Origin: CAYMTV01 sp964393525
Lineage (GTDB): Bacteria > Patescibacteriota > Microgenomatia > Daviesbacterales > UBA10151
NCBI GenBank assembly: GCA_964393525.1
Contig: CAYMTV010000033.1
Coordinates: 1-9,145, forward strand
Reading direction: 5' to 3'
Length of the DNA stretch: 9,145 nucleotides
In this document: positions 1 to 5,867 of the stretch, one piece after another
Layout of the letters: the number at the start of each line of letters is the position of its first letter
Position numbering within the stretch: the stretch's first letter is position 1
Made by a program: the position numbers and the translations under genes
The notes under the pieces: model-generated
Told to the model about the DNA's origin: nothing
Seen by the model: only the letters and a program-made list of their open reading frames with translations
Database searches by the model: none

Positions 1-1
1 C

Positions 2-163
2 ATGCCGTCTGATTTTGTCGTCTGCTACTGCTGCTCTTTTTACGTTTTCAGCGAAGCTGAAAAGGCAAGGTTCTGTGAGTATTGTGTGAAAATTTTTACA
101 AGACACAATACGAACAGGTCCTTATATAATATTATGAAAGTCTGCTCTTACTTTAATGTATAA
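2..163 (+). CDS. Weak Cys-rich small ORF at the left edge, possibly the 3' end of a gene
   Basis: An open frame of 53 codons runs from an ATG at position 2 to TAA at 161-163. Because the frame is open to the window edge, the ATG may be internal to a longer gene. The product has six cysteines: C-Y-C-C near residues 8-11, F-C-E-Y-C near residues 24-28, and one near residue 48. The spaced Cys pairs followed by K-x-F-T-R-H resemble a small zinc-binding module, but I do not recognise a family. The frame overlaps two inverted repeats (45-63 and 79-111), which argues that it may be chance coding in repeat DNA. No ribosome binding site can be judged. The function is unknown. Confidence 0.2.
   Translation: MPSDFVVCYCCSFYVFSEAEKARFCEYCVKIFTRHNTNRSLYNIMKVCSYFNV
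45..111. repeat. Two inverted repeats at the left edge
   Basis: The first is a perfect 8-bp stem, TTTTCAGC (45-52) with GCTGAAAA (56-63), around a GAA loop. The second is a 9-bp stem, GTATTGTGT (79-87) with ACACAATAC (103-111), around an A/T-rich 15-nt loop; it can be extended outward over CTGT with mismatches. Neither stem is followed by a clear T-run on either strand, so I do not call them intrinsic terminators. They may still help to end the minus-strand ATPase transcript. Confidence 0.5.
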
Positions 164-165
164 AG

Positions 166-210
166 ATTTGCATAGATTTGTCAAGCATTTACCCATATTT
201 GCATAGATTT
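166..210. repeat. Direct repeat, 14 bp, 31-bp period
   Basis: ATTTGCATAGATTT occurs exactly at 166-179 and again at 197-210. Only two copies are visible and the spacer is not repeated, so this is not a CRISPR array. It could be a paired protein-binding site or a remnant of a duplication. No function can be assigned. Confidence 0.6.
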
Positions 211-232
211 TTTGTACTCAAATTTTTATTTT

Positions 233-426
233 GCAACTTTGGTGGCAAAGTTGCGCAAACCAGCTCGCAGTGAACGGTCGCTAAAATTGCTCGGTCGCTT
301 ATCGGGGGAAAGTCTGCCCCCTCCTCGTCAAGCGAGGACATCCCCCTGATAGCTCCCTCGCAATTTCTTAACGCGCTGCGTTCAATGCTCGCAAATAAAT
401 TTAGAAAAATTTTGCCACCAAAAGTA
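233..426. repeat. Imperfect palindromic element (~190 bp) downstream of the epsilon gene
   Basis: The element has a nested hairpin structure. It starts with a perfect 9-bp stem, GCAACTTTG (233-241) and CAAAGTTGC (246-254), around GTGG. The core pairs TATCGGGGG (299-307) with CCCCCTGATA (343-352). Inside it lies a small hairpin, CCTCG-TCAAG-CGAGG. The right end (about 409-424, GCCACCAAAAGT) is the reverse complement of the left ACTTTGGTGGC, so the whole unit resembles a MITE-like or REP-like element with terminal inverted repeats. It lies just after the last ATPase gene and could also slow or end transcription. A related short hairpin occurs at 7098-7117. Confidence 0.55.
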
Positions 427-435
427 CAAGAGAAA

Positions 436-696
436 TTATTTGGTAGATAGAGGATCGATATAGATTGATACTGTATTTTGGGTATTATGGATAATTGCCT
501 GATGGGTTTGAAAAGTCAACTTTTGCTTATCTTCTTTAATGATCACAACTGGGTTATTTTGGACTAAGGCAATAAAGTTGGCATGCTTGGGTAGAATATC
601 AAAATTGCCAAAACTATCCTTTGAGGAAACCGCCAAAGCCTTCCCTTCATAAAGGATTTGCCTTGGAGTTTGAACCTTGACAGTTAGTAAATTCAT
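436..696 (-). CDS. atpC: F1-type ATPase epsilon subunit, N-terminal beta-sandwich domain only
   Basis: This is the epsilon-like subunit of the F1 sector. In the complex, the epsilon beta-sandwich sits at the foot of gamma and touches the c-ring loops. The 86-residue product carries the family signature at residues 14-45 (LYEGKALAVSSKDS, then FGNFDILPKHANFIALV), comparable to the usual YEG..V..PG..GEFGILPGHAP. Typical bacterial epsilon is about 130-140 residues and ends in a helical hairpin that inhibits ATP hydrolysis. Here the protein stops right after the sandwich, so that brake is missing. It is the last gene of the operon, separated from beta by 97 bp of palindromic repeat. The ATG at 694-696 has no Shine-Dalgarno sequence, because the repeat abuts it. 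Family assignment is firm; the loss of hydrolysis control is inferred. Confidence 0.88.
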   Translation of the reverse strand: MNLLTVKVQTPRQILYEGKALAVSSKDSFGNFDILPKHANFIALVQNNPVVIIKEDKQKLTFQTHQAIIHNTQNTVSIYIDPLSTK

Positions 697-697
697 A

Positions 698-788
698 ATT
701 AGCGTATAGATATTAGCGTAGAGCGTTTAGTTAATTTTTTCTAACTATACCCTGCCTCCGAAGGAGGGGCGTGTTAACGCTAAACGCT
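698..788. repeat. Palindromic repeat filling the beta-epsilon gap
   Basis: ATTAGCGTA occurs twice (698-706, 712-720). AGCGTTTAGTTAA (722-734) pairs with TTAACGCTAAACGCT (774-788), leaving a 2-nt bulge. A CCTCC-GAA-GGAGG hairpin sits in the middle (755-767). The element occupies almost the whole 97-bp gap between the beta stop and the epsilon start and looks like a small mobile palindrome inserted in the operon. No T-run follows the hairpin on the minus strand, so it is not an obvious terminator. Confidence 0.6.
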
Positions 789-793
789 ATTCC

Positions 794-2233
794 CTAAATT
801 AGTTTAGCTTCGCTCAGTGATCCAATATACAATAATTTCTCCGGGTCAAGTTCATCTAACTTACCACTAATTATTACTTTGATATCATTTAACATAGTTT
901 GACGGGGTACATATTTGCCCTCTTTACCGGTCTGACTGGCAGTGACAAAAAGCGGTTGGGTTAGGTAATTAATCAACTTTTTGGCTCGGCTATAAATCTT
1001 TTGGTCATCACCTGAGAGCTCGCTTTCTCCTAAAATAGCCACAATCCGCTCCAGCTCCCGGTAGCGGGCCATAACCTGCTGAAAATGGGTAATCAGTTGA
1101 TAATGGTCCTGGCCAATCAGTGTCGGGGAGGAGAGTAAAGATGAGGTTGACTCAAACAGATCAACTGCCGGGTAAAGTCCAAGCTGGGCAACTGCTCTGG
1201 ATAGGGTCACTGTTGAGTCAAGATAAGAGATTATCCCGGCCACTCCGGCATCGGTAATGTCATCGGCCGGCATGTAAACTGTTTGGATTGAGGTGATTGA
1301 GGCGTTGACTGTTGAAACCAGCCTTTCCTGGATTTTGCCCAATTCTGCCTGAAGAGTTGACTGGTAACCTTGTTCGGAGGGGATATTACCTAAGACTGTG
1401 GAAACTTCATTTCCAGCTTGGACAAAACGGTAGATATTATCTATAAAAAACAAAACATCCCTTTTCTCTTCATCCCGGAAGTACTCACCAATGGTCGCAG
1501 CCGCATTGACCACTCTGAATCTGATGGCGGCATTTTCACCCATCTGGCCAAAGATCAGGCTTATTTTAGGTAATGCTCCAGACTTCTCCAAAGTAGTATA
1601 TAGCTCGTGGCCCTCGCGGATCCTTTCACCAACCCCGGCAAAAACCGCCACCGCACCACCGGCAAAACCTTCTTTAGTTGATACTTTTTGATTTGTTATG
1701 TTATGGATAAGTTCTGTAATTAAAACTGTTTTTCCTACTCCTGCTCCACCGATAAAACCAATCTTCCCGCCCTTTAAGAATGGGGCGACAAAATCAATGA
1801 TCTTAATCCCTGTTTCTAAGATCCTGGGAGAATGTTCCAGAGTACTTAAGAGGGGCGCTCTGGAGTAGATTGGAAGCTTAATGGGTGATCTGACCGGGCC
1901 TTTTCCATCTTCCTCTTCGCCAAATAAATTAATCAACCTGCCTAAAGTATTTGATCCGACCGGAACAACAATCGGGTTTCCTGTAGTATATATTGGCATA
2001 TTACGATATATTTTGCTTATGTCTGATAATGATAAACAAGACATCTGGTTGTTTTTATAAGAATAAACCTCTAATCTAACCGAAGGGTTTTGTTCTGAAG
2101 TTAAAATTTCGGACAATTGGGGAGTTTTTTCAGTTTCAAGCTCAATGGTAACTATCTGACCTTTAACACTTTTAACCTTCCCTACAAACTCAAGTTGCGT
2201 AGTAGGTTGTTTAGTAATTTTGTCCATAATCAT
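794..2233 (-). CDS. atpD: F1-type ATPase beta subunit (divergent, catalytic)
   Basis: This is the catalytic subunit of the alpha3-beta3 head, which binds and turns over ATP in the cytoplasm. The 479 residues include an N-terminal beta-barrel, P-loop GGAGVGKT (162-169), the GER catalytic glutamate (E203, in GVGERIREG), Walker B FFIDNIYRF (262-270), and adenine-pocket LGLYPAVD (351-358). Length is close to the usual 460-480. Several normally near-invariant stretches have changed. NEPPGAR is GENAAIR (232-238), DPAPATTF is DAGVAGII (328-335), DELSEED is SELSGDD (404-410), and DSTSR is ESTSS (360-364 region). The key nucleotide residues remain, so it is probably active. The ATG overlaps the gamma stop by four bases (ATGA); a second ATG two codons in is an alternative start. 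I assign beta rather than alpha from the GGAGVGKT loop and GER motif. Confidence 0.95.
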   Translation of the reverse strand: MIMDKITKQPTTQLEFVGKVKSVKGQIVTIELETEKTPQLSEILTSEQNPSVRLEVYSYKNNQMSCLSLSDISKIYRNMPIYTTGNPIVVPVGSNTLGRLINLFGEEEDGKGPVRSPIKLPIYSRAPLLSTLEHSPRILETGIKIIDFVAPFLKGGKIGFIGGAGVGKTVLITELIHNITNQKVSTKEGFAGGAVAVFAGVGERIREGHELYTTLEKSGALPKISLIFGQMGENAAIRFRVVNAAATIGEYFRDEEKRDVLFFIDNIYRFVQAGNEVSTVLGNIPSEQGYQSTLQAELGKIQERLVSTVNASITSIQTVYMPADDITDAGVAGIISYLDSTVTLSRAVAQLGLYPAVDLFESTSSLLSSPTLIGQDHYQLITHFQQVMARYRELERIVAILGESELSGDDQKIYSRAKKLINYLTQPLFVTASQTGKEGKYVPRQTMLNDIKVIISGKLDELDPEKLLYIGSLSEAKLI

Positions 2234-3057
2234 TTATTTAATATTCCGGCATAAGTTTCCTGAATTTGCAAATCCAATAAGCGCTTTTTGGCCTGAAGTA
2301 TTTGACGCCTATCTTTTTCATAAAGCTTTCCGGCATTATCAGTTGCTGAATTCATAGCAATCATCCTGGCAGCTTGTCTGGTGATATCTGCCTCCAAAAA
2401 AATTGTCTGAAAAAGTAAGATTAAAATCTGACTTTCAAAAAACTGGATCATTTTGTCAACATCAGGCTCAAAGATATATAAAAGCCCGGTTTTTACGACG
2501 TCAATTGACTTAGTGTCGGATGCCGTAATATCACTGACAGTTGGCTCTGAATCTAAAATTGTCACAAATTTTGAGTGATAAACTAAAACTTTACTATACT
2601 CAAAGACCTTATCAGCCAAGCTTTTTAACTCATCCAACAGAGGGAATTCCTTTTTAAAGATAATGCTTTCAAAAGGTAGGGAATAGCCTAAGGATTTAAG
2701 CAAAGATTTTCCCATATTACCGATAACCAACCGGTCGCAGGCTAAATTTTTGGTCTGGGTTAAATAAAAATTGGTAAGCTCGGCATCCAGCTCACCGTAA
2801 AAATGTTGGTTGGAGGTTATCAGTACACAGATAGTTTTACCGCTACCTCTTTTACTTTTTAAGTAGCCCCTTTTTAAAGCAATTGCTTTGACGATCCGAT
2901 AAAGCTCTGAAATCTCTTTAAAAAACTTAATGTTTTGCTCAACCGACACCCGGGTGCTTTTCAGTTTAATAGCAGCGATATCGCCTAAGGCTTCGCCTAA
3001 AGACTTAATGGTTAAAGTAGCCTCGATCTGAGCCTTAAGCTGGTTAATACTTAACAT
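2230..3057 (-). CDS. atpG: F1-type ATPase gamma subunit (rotor shaft)
   Basis: Gamma is the central shaft that turns inside the alpha3-beta3 ring and stands on the c ring. The 275-residue protein has the family layout: an N-terminal helix (residues 1-60), an alpha/beta middle domain beginning at VLITSNQHFYGELD (78-91, the counterpart of VITSDRGLCGGLN), and a C-terminal helix with the conserved ARMIAMNSATDNAG (230-243). Length is near the usual 280-290. The SDRGLCGG segment is altered, as in other divergent members. The gene overlaps beta by 4 nt at ATGA, which suggests translational coupling. It is separated from alpha by 134 bp of palindromic sequence, and no Shine-Dalgarno sequence precedes its ATG, only an A/T-rich run. 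Confidence 0.93.
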   Translation of the reverse strand: MLSINQLKAQIEATLTIKSLGEALGDIAAIKLKSTRVSVEQNIKFFKEISELYRIVKAIALKRGYLKSKRGSGKTICVLITSNQHFYGELDAELTNFYLTQTKNLACDRLVIGNMGKSLLKSLGYSLPFESIIFKKEFPLLDELKSLADKVFEYSKVLVYHSKFVTILDSEPTVSDITASDTKSIDVVKTGLLYIFEPDVDKMIQFFESQILILLFQTIFLEADITRQAARMIAMNSATDNAGKLYEKDRRQILQAKKRLLDLQIQETYAGILNK

Positions 3058-3191
3058 ATTTTTAATTAAAAATTCAAAATTAAAAGTTCAAAATTGTGGT
3101 AATTTCTCGTTGCACTCGAAATATATATTTTTCGAGGTTAATACTTCAACCGAGAAAATTCCATAACTTTTAACTTTGCACTTTAAACTTT
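3058..3191. repeat. Nested palindromic element filling the alpha-gamma gap
   Basis: The 134-bp gap folds almost end to end. An inner CTCGAA/TTCGAG pair (3115-3120, 3131-3136) encloses a self-complementary AT run. AATTTCTCG (3101-3109) pairs with CGAGAAAATT (3151-3160). The A-rich left end (about 3064-3098) is an imperfect reverse complement of the T-rich right end (about 3161-3188, CCATAACTTTTAACTTTG). This resembles a MITE-like or REP-like insertion. It splits an otherwise tightly packed operon and may act as an RNA processing or stability site. That role is an inference. Confidence 0.6.
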
Positions 3192-4667
3192 TCACTTATT
3201 TATCATACATACTTTCTCTAAAGTTGGAATTAAAGGGTTTAAGCTTTGGATAAACTCCTTTTCATCTTTAAATTTGGCAATCTCGAGAGCCATAGTTTTA
3301 AGGTCAGTTTGAGTTGCCAGATACCCGATAATATTTCTCAGGTTAACTAAGACGAAATTGGTATCTTTTTGGGCCAAAAATGGGGTAAATGTTAACCCGA
3401 GCAAAATCATCTGGACCACAATCGGGATTTTGGTAGATGGAGCTTGTTTTAGGATAATTTCAATTTGCCTGCTTTGTTTAATCTTAAACAAAGTTTGCTC
3501 CGATAGATCCGATCCCAGCCTGGAGTAAGACTCGAGCTTTTTTCCTTCAGCCGAAACCGCTTTAATCCGGTCGGCTAAAGCTTTTTGGGCAAGCATCTGG
3601 GTTTGTCTACCGACTCTGGAGACAGACAGGGGGACATCAATCGAAGGCCTGATGCCTTGCCTATACCTTGAGGAATCAAACTTTAAATGCCCGTCAGTCA
3701 TACCCATTAAGTTAGTCGGTAGATAAGAGGCAAAATCATCCGAAGATACCTCAATCACCGGCAGCGCGGTAATTGAGCCTCCGCCGAGTGAGTGGCTGAA
3801 GTTACCGGCTCTTTCCACAAGCTTAGCGTGTTGGTAAAAGATATCTCCCGGATATGATTGTCTGCCGGGGGATTTGCCTGATAAGAGGGAGATCTCCCGG
3901 TAAATTTTGGCATGAATACCCATATCATCCAGAATCAGTAAAACGTCTTTACCTCTTTGCTGGAAAAATTCGGCGATCGAAAGTCCGACTATCGGAGCCA
4001 AATAACCCATTGGTGCCCGCTCCGAAGAAGAGGAGCCGATAATGACCGAATACTCCAAAGCTTTATTGGCTTTTAATACCTCAACCAATCCTTTAATCTC
4101 ATTGTTGGGTTTGCCGATTAAAGTATAGACACAGATTATATCTTTGCCTTTTTGGTTGATTACGGTATCGATTAAAAACCCGGTCTTTCCCGAATGAGCG
4201 TCACCGATCACAAGCTCTCTTTGTCCATAAGCAATCGGTACCAGCATATCGACTAAAGTAATTCCGGTCTCAAACTGGCGCTGAATTTGCTCCCGAAATT
4301 TAATCGGAGCCGGCGGATGATCCAGCTCTTGGGCTTGTCCTAAAAGAGAAAAGCCGGTTTTACCGTCGATTGGCTGGCCTAAAGGGTTGATGGTCCTGCC
4401 TAAAAAATGGGAACCGGCAGCAACTGACAGCTGTTTGTAAGTCCTTTTGAAGCCTTCATTAGGTTTGATCTTGACATCATCAAGCATCAGTACCTCAACC
4501 GAGTCGTCTTTAAATGAGATGACGATACCTTTGGCTTCTTGGTCACTGACAACTATCTCACTGATTGCCACATTAGGTAAGCCATTAACCCAAACAATAT
4601 ACTCATTGGCAGCTGTGGCAAAGCCAATTTCGGTCTGATCTTTGGCTGGGGTTGTTTGCTCCTTCAT
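3192..4667 (-). CDS. atpA: F1-type ATPase alpha subunit (divergent)
   Basis: This is the non-catalytic partner of beta in the hexameric head; it supplies the arginine finger to the catalytic site. Its 491 residues show the alpha signature VDMLVPIAYGQRELVIGD (139-156), P-loop GDAHSGKT (155-162; usually GDRQTGKT), DDMGIHAKIYREISLL (247-262), PGRQSYPGDIFYQHAKLVERAG (267-288), GSITALPVIE (297-306), PTNLMGMTDG (317-326), and SVSRVG with the finger R351 (348-353). It is about 10-20 residues shorter than usual, mainly in the C-terminal helical domain, where the stretch before GSDLSEQT (385-392) is compressed. The ATG overlaps the delta stop by 4 nt. The finger and P-loop lysine are retained, so the head should assemble and work. 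The substituted P-loop interior may alter nucleotide binding. Confidence 0.95.
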   Translation of the reverse strand: MKEQTTPAKDQTEIGFATAANEYIVWVNGLPNVAISEIVVSDQEAKGIVISFKDDSVEVLMLDDVKIKPNEGFKRTYKQLSVAAGSHFLGRTINPLGQPIDGKTGFSLLGQAQELDHPPAPIKFREQIQRQFETGITLVDMLVPIAYGQRELVIGDAHSGKTGFLIDTVINQKGKDIICVYTLIGKPNNEIKGLVEVLKANKALEYSVIIGSSSSERAPMGYLAPIVGLSIAEFFQQRGKDVLLILDDMGIHAKIYREISLLSGKSPGRQSYPGDIFYQHAKLVERAGNFSHSLGGGSITALPVIEVSSDDFASYLPTNLMGMTDGHLKFDSSRYRQGIRPSIDVPLSVSRVGRQTQMLAQKALADRIKAVSAEGKKLESYSRLGSDLSEQTLFKIKQSRQIEIILKQAPSTKIPIVVQMILLGLTFTPFLAQKDTNFVLVNLRNIIGYLATQTDLKTMALEIAKFKDEKEFIQSLNPLIPTLEKVCMINK

Positions 4668-5227
4668 TGATTAGCTTTTTTAAAACCGCTTAAAATCTGG
4701 TTGACTTGAACCTGGTTATCTTCAATCTTTTTTCTGATGGAGTAGTCTTTGGAGGTTCCTTTGAAGGAAATCATGCACCCGGCAACCATTGAGGGGTCAA
4801 ACCGGATCTCAAGCAGGTAAACGGGGTTGATATTTTCTTTAATCCAAAGCCCAACTTTTTTAGTCTCTTCCCTAGGCATCTCAAACGGGATATGCAGGAT
4901 AATCGGGTCAGTCTGATCAACAGTTTGTTTTAAACTCTCCAGCTTAGCCGCAGCGCTCTTAGGATCAAACTGGTTAAAAAAATCTTGATTAAAACTTCGC
5001 AGTAGTTCAATTTGTTCTGTTATGTACTCGTTTGATATTCTACTGAGGTGTTTTAATTGGAATTCAGTCATGGTAAAAGACAAATCAGAAGAAGAGCTAA
5101 TTTGGGTGGTTTTAACCGGACTACTAAAGTGAATAAAATCCAAAAACTCGCGAAGAATCCTTAAAGCTTTATAGGCTTCGGCTTTAGTGGTGACCTTGGA
5201 TAGGAATTGTTGGGTAAGTTGATCCAT
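4664..5227 (-). CDS. atpH: ATPase delta-like subunit (stator cap)
   Basis: In F-ATPases, delta caps the alpha3-beta3 head and ties it to the b stalk. The 187-residue product matches the family best in its C-terminal third. A region of about residues 108-142 is followed by FDPSMVAGCMISFKG (143-157) and SIRKKIE (163-169), the counterpart of VDPSLIGG..I..GD..D.S.R..L. The N-terminal ~105 residues do not show the usual six-helix domain that I would recognise. They are charged, likely helical, with a Ser-rich stretch at 45-51. The gene starts 2 nt after the b-like stop and overlaps alpha by 4 nt. Position between b and alpha, as in standard atp operons, supports the call. No Shine-Dalgarno sequence is evident before its ATG. 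Confidence 0.78.
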   Translation of the reverse strand: MDQLTQQFLSKVTTKAEAYKALRILREFLDFIHFSSPVKTTQISSSSDLSFTMTEFQLKHLSRISNEYITEQIELLRSFNQDFFNQFDPKSAAAKLESLKQTVDQTDPIILHIPFEMPREETKKVGLWIKENINPVYLLEIRFDPSMVAGCMISFKGTSKDYSIRKKIEDNQVQVNQILSGFKKANQ

Positions 5228-5229
5228 AA

Positions 5230-5463
5230 CTATACTAGGAATTTCTCCAGCTTGGCTTTTCCTAAAGCCTCATATACTAAATCCATATGATCTTTTAAAG
5301 ATAATTTTTGTTTCAAAACCAAAGCCATGGTTCTTTCTAAAACAGCTACAATATTTTCATCAACCAGGGCAAATTGTTGAGATTTATAACTTTCTATCAG
5401 ATCCCGGGCTGATCGCAGTTCAGTGCTGATGGACTCCAGGCTCTGGCTTTCTGCCTTAGCCAA
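5230..5463 (-). CDS. atpF: C-terminal part of the b-like stator subunit, separated by an in-frame stop
   Basis: This segment encodes the C-terminal, delta-binding part of a b-type peripheral stalk. It has a long charged helix (SLESISTELRSARDLIESY) followed by LVDENIVAVLERTMALVL and LSLKDHMDLVYEALGKAK, similar to the ends of b subunits in divergent ATPases. The nearest usable start is a TTG at 5461-5463 with no Shine-Dalgarno sequence. Importantly, the same frame stays open for another 30 codons upstream (5464-5553), up to the TAA that ends the preceding N-terminal half. I therefore read this as the second half of one ~211-residue gene interrupted by a single stop, or as a true two-piece stalk with reinitiation. 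It ends 2 nt before delta. Confidence 0.6.
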   Translation of the reverse strand: MAKAESQSLESISTELRSARDLIESYKSQQFALVDENIVAVLERTMALVLKQKLSLKDHMDLVYEALGKAKLEKFLV

Positions 5464-5553
5464 AAAATTTGCCAGGTTCTGCTCAAAGTCAATCAGCAGT
5501 TTATTTACCTTTGTATCCGTCTGAGCCGAGATATCTTTCTGCCAGGTTAAAGT

Positions 5554-5865
5554 TTATTTTTCTAAATTCACAAAAAACAGCTCATGTTGTTTTTTTGATT
5601 GTTCAAGTGAGGAAAGATATTGGTTTTCAATATCCTGGGTTGTTTTAATTAAAGATTGATTGAAACTTTCTGCAGCTTGAAAAAGCGTTCCCTCCAGATG
5701 ATCAGTAGTGGGAGGCAGGGGAGTTTGGGGTTGGGTTTTAAGCTCAGAGATAATCTTTTGCTGGTGTTTGACTTCTTGGTGCTGAAGATAGCCAAAGATT
5801 AGTAGGATGATTATGATGACAACAAGTATTAGCTCAATCATGGGCAGGTACCTAAACCATACCAA
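5554..5865 (-). CDS. atpF: N-terminal part of the b-like stator subunit (membrane anchor plus coiled coil)
   Basis: The product has one N-terminal membrane helix (about residues 9-27, rich in I/L/V), a Pro/Thr linker (QPQTPLPPT near residues 45-53), and a charged helical segment ending at VNLEK. This is the b-subunit plan: a membrane anchor, then a long cytoplasmic helix that reaches toward delta. The span given starts from a TTG 2 nt after the c-like stop. The ATG at 5839-5841, preceded by a weak AGGT, would give 95 residues and is equally or more likely. At 103 residues it is too short for a normal b (about 155-170). The frame continues past the TAA at 5554-5556 into the delta-binding half. 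The Pro-rich linker is unusual for b. Confidence 0.65.
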   Translation of the reverse strand: MVWFRYLPMIELILVVIIIILLIFGYLQHQEVKHQQKIISELKTQPQTPLPPTTDHLEGTLFQAAESFNQSLIKTTQDIENQYLSSLEQSKKQHELFFVNLEK

Positions 5866-5867
5866 AA

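Noticed and set aside
166..210. Possible CRISPR-like repeat pair
   Set aside because: There are only two 14-bp copies, a 17-bp non-unique AT-rich spacer, no further units and no cas genes.
1491..1691. Plus-strand frame opposite the beta gene
   Set aside because: It lies entirely antisense to the conserved P-loop region of beta, and its product shows no family feature.
3854..4638. Two plus-strand frames (3854-4042 and 4447-4638) opposite the alpha gene
   Set aside because: Both are antisense to well-conserved alpha coding sequence and look like shadows of its codon pattern.
5554..5556. Reassigned genetic code explaining the in-frame stop
   Set aside because: Known CPR code changes reassign UGA to Gly, but this stop is TAA, and TGA and TAG are used as ordinary stops in neighbouring genes.
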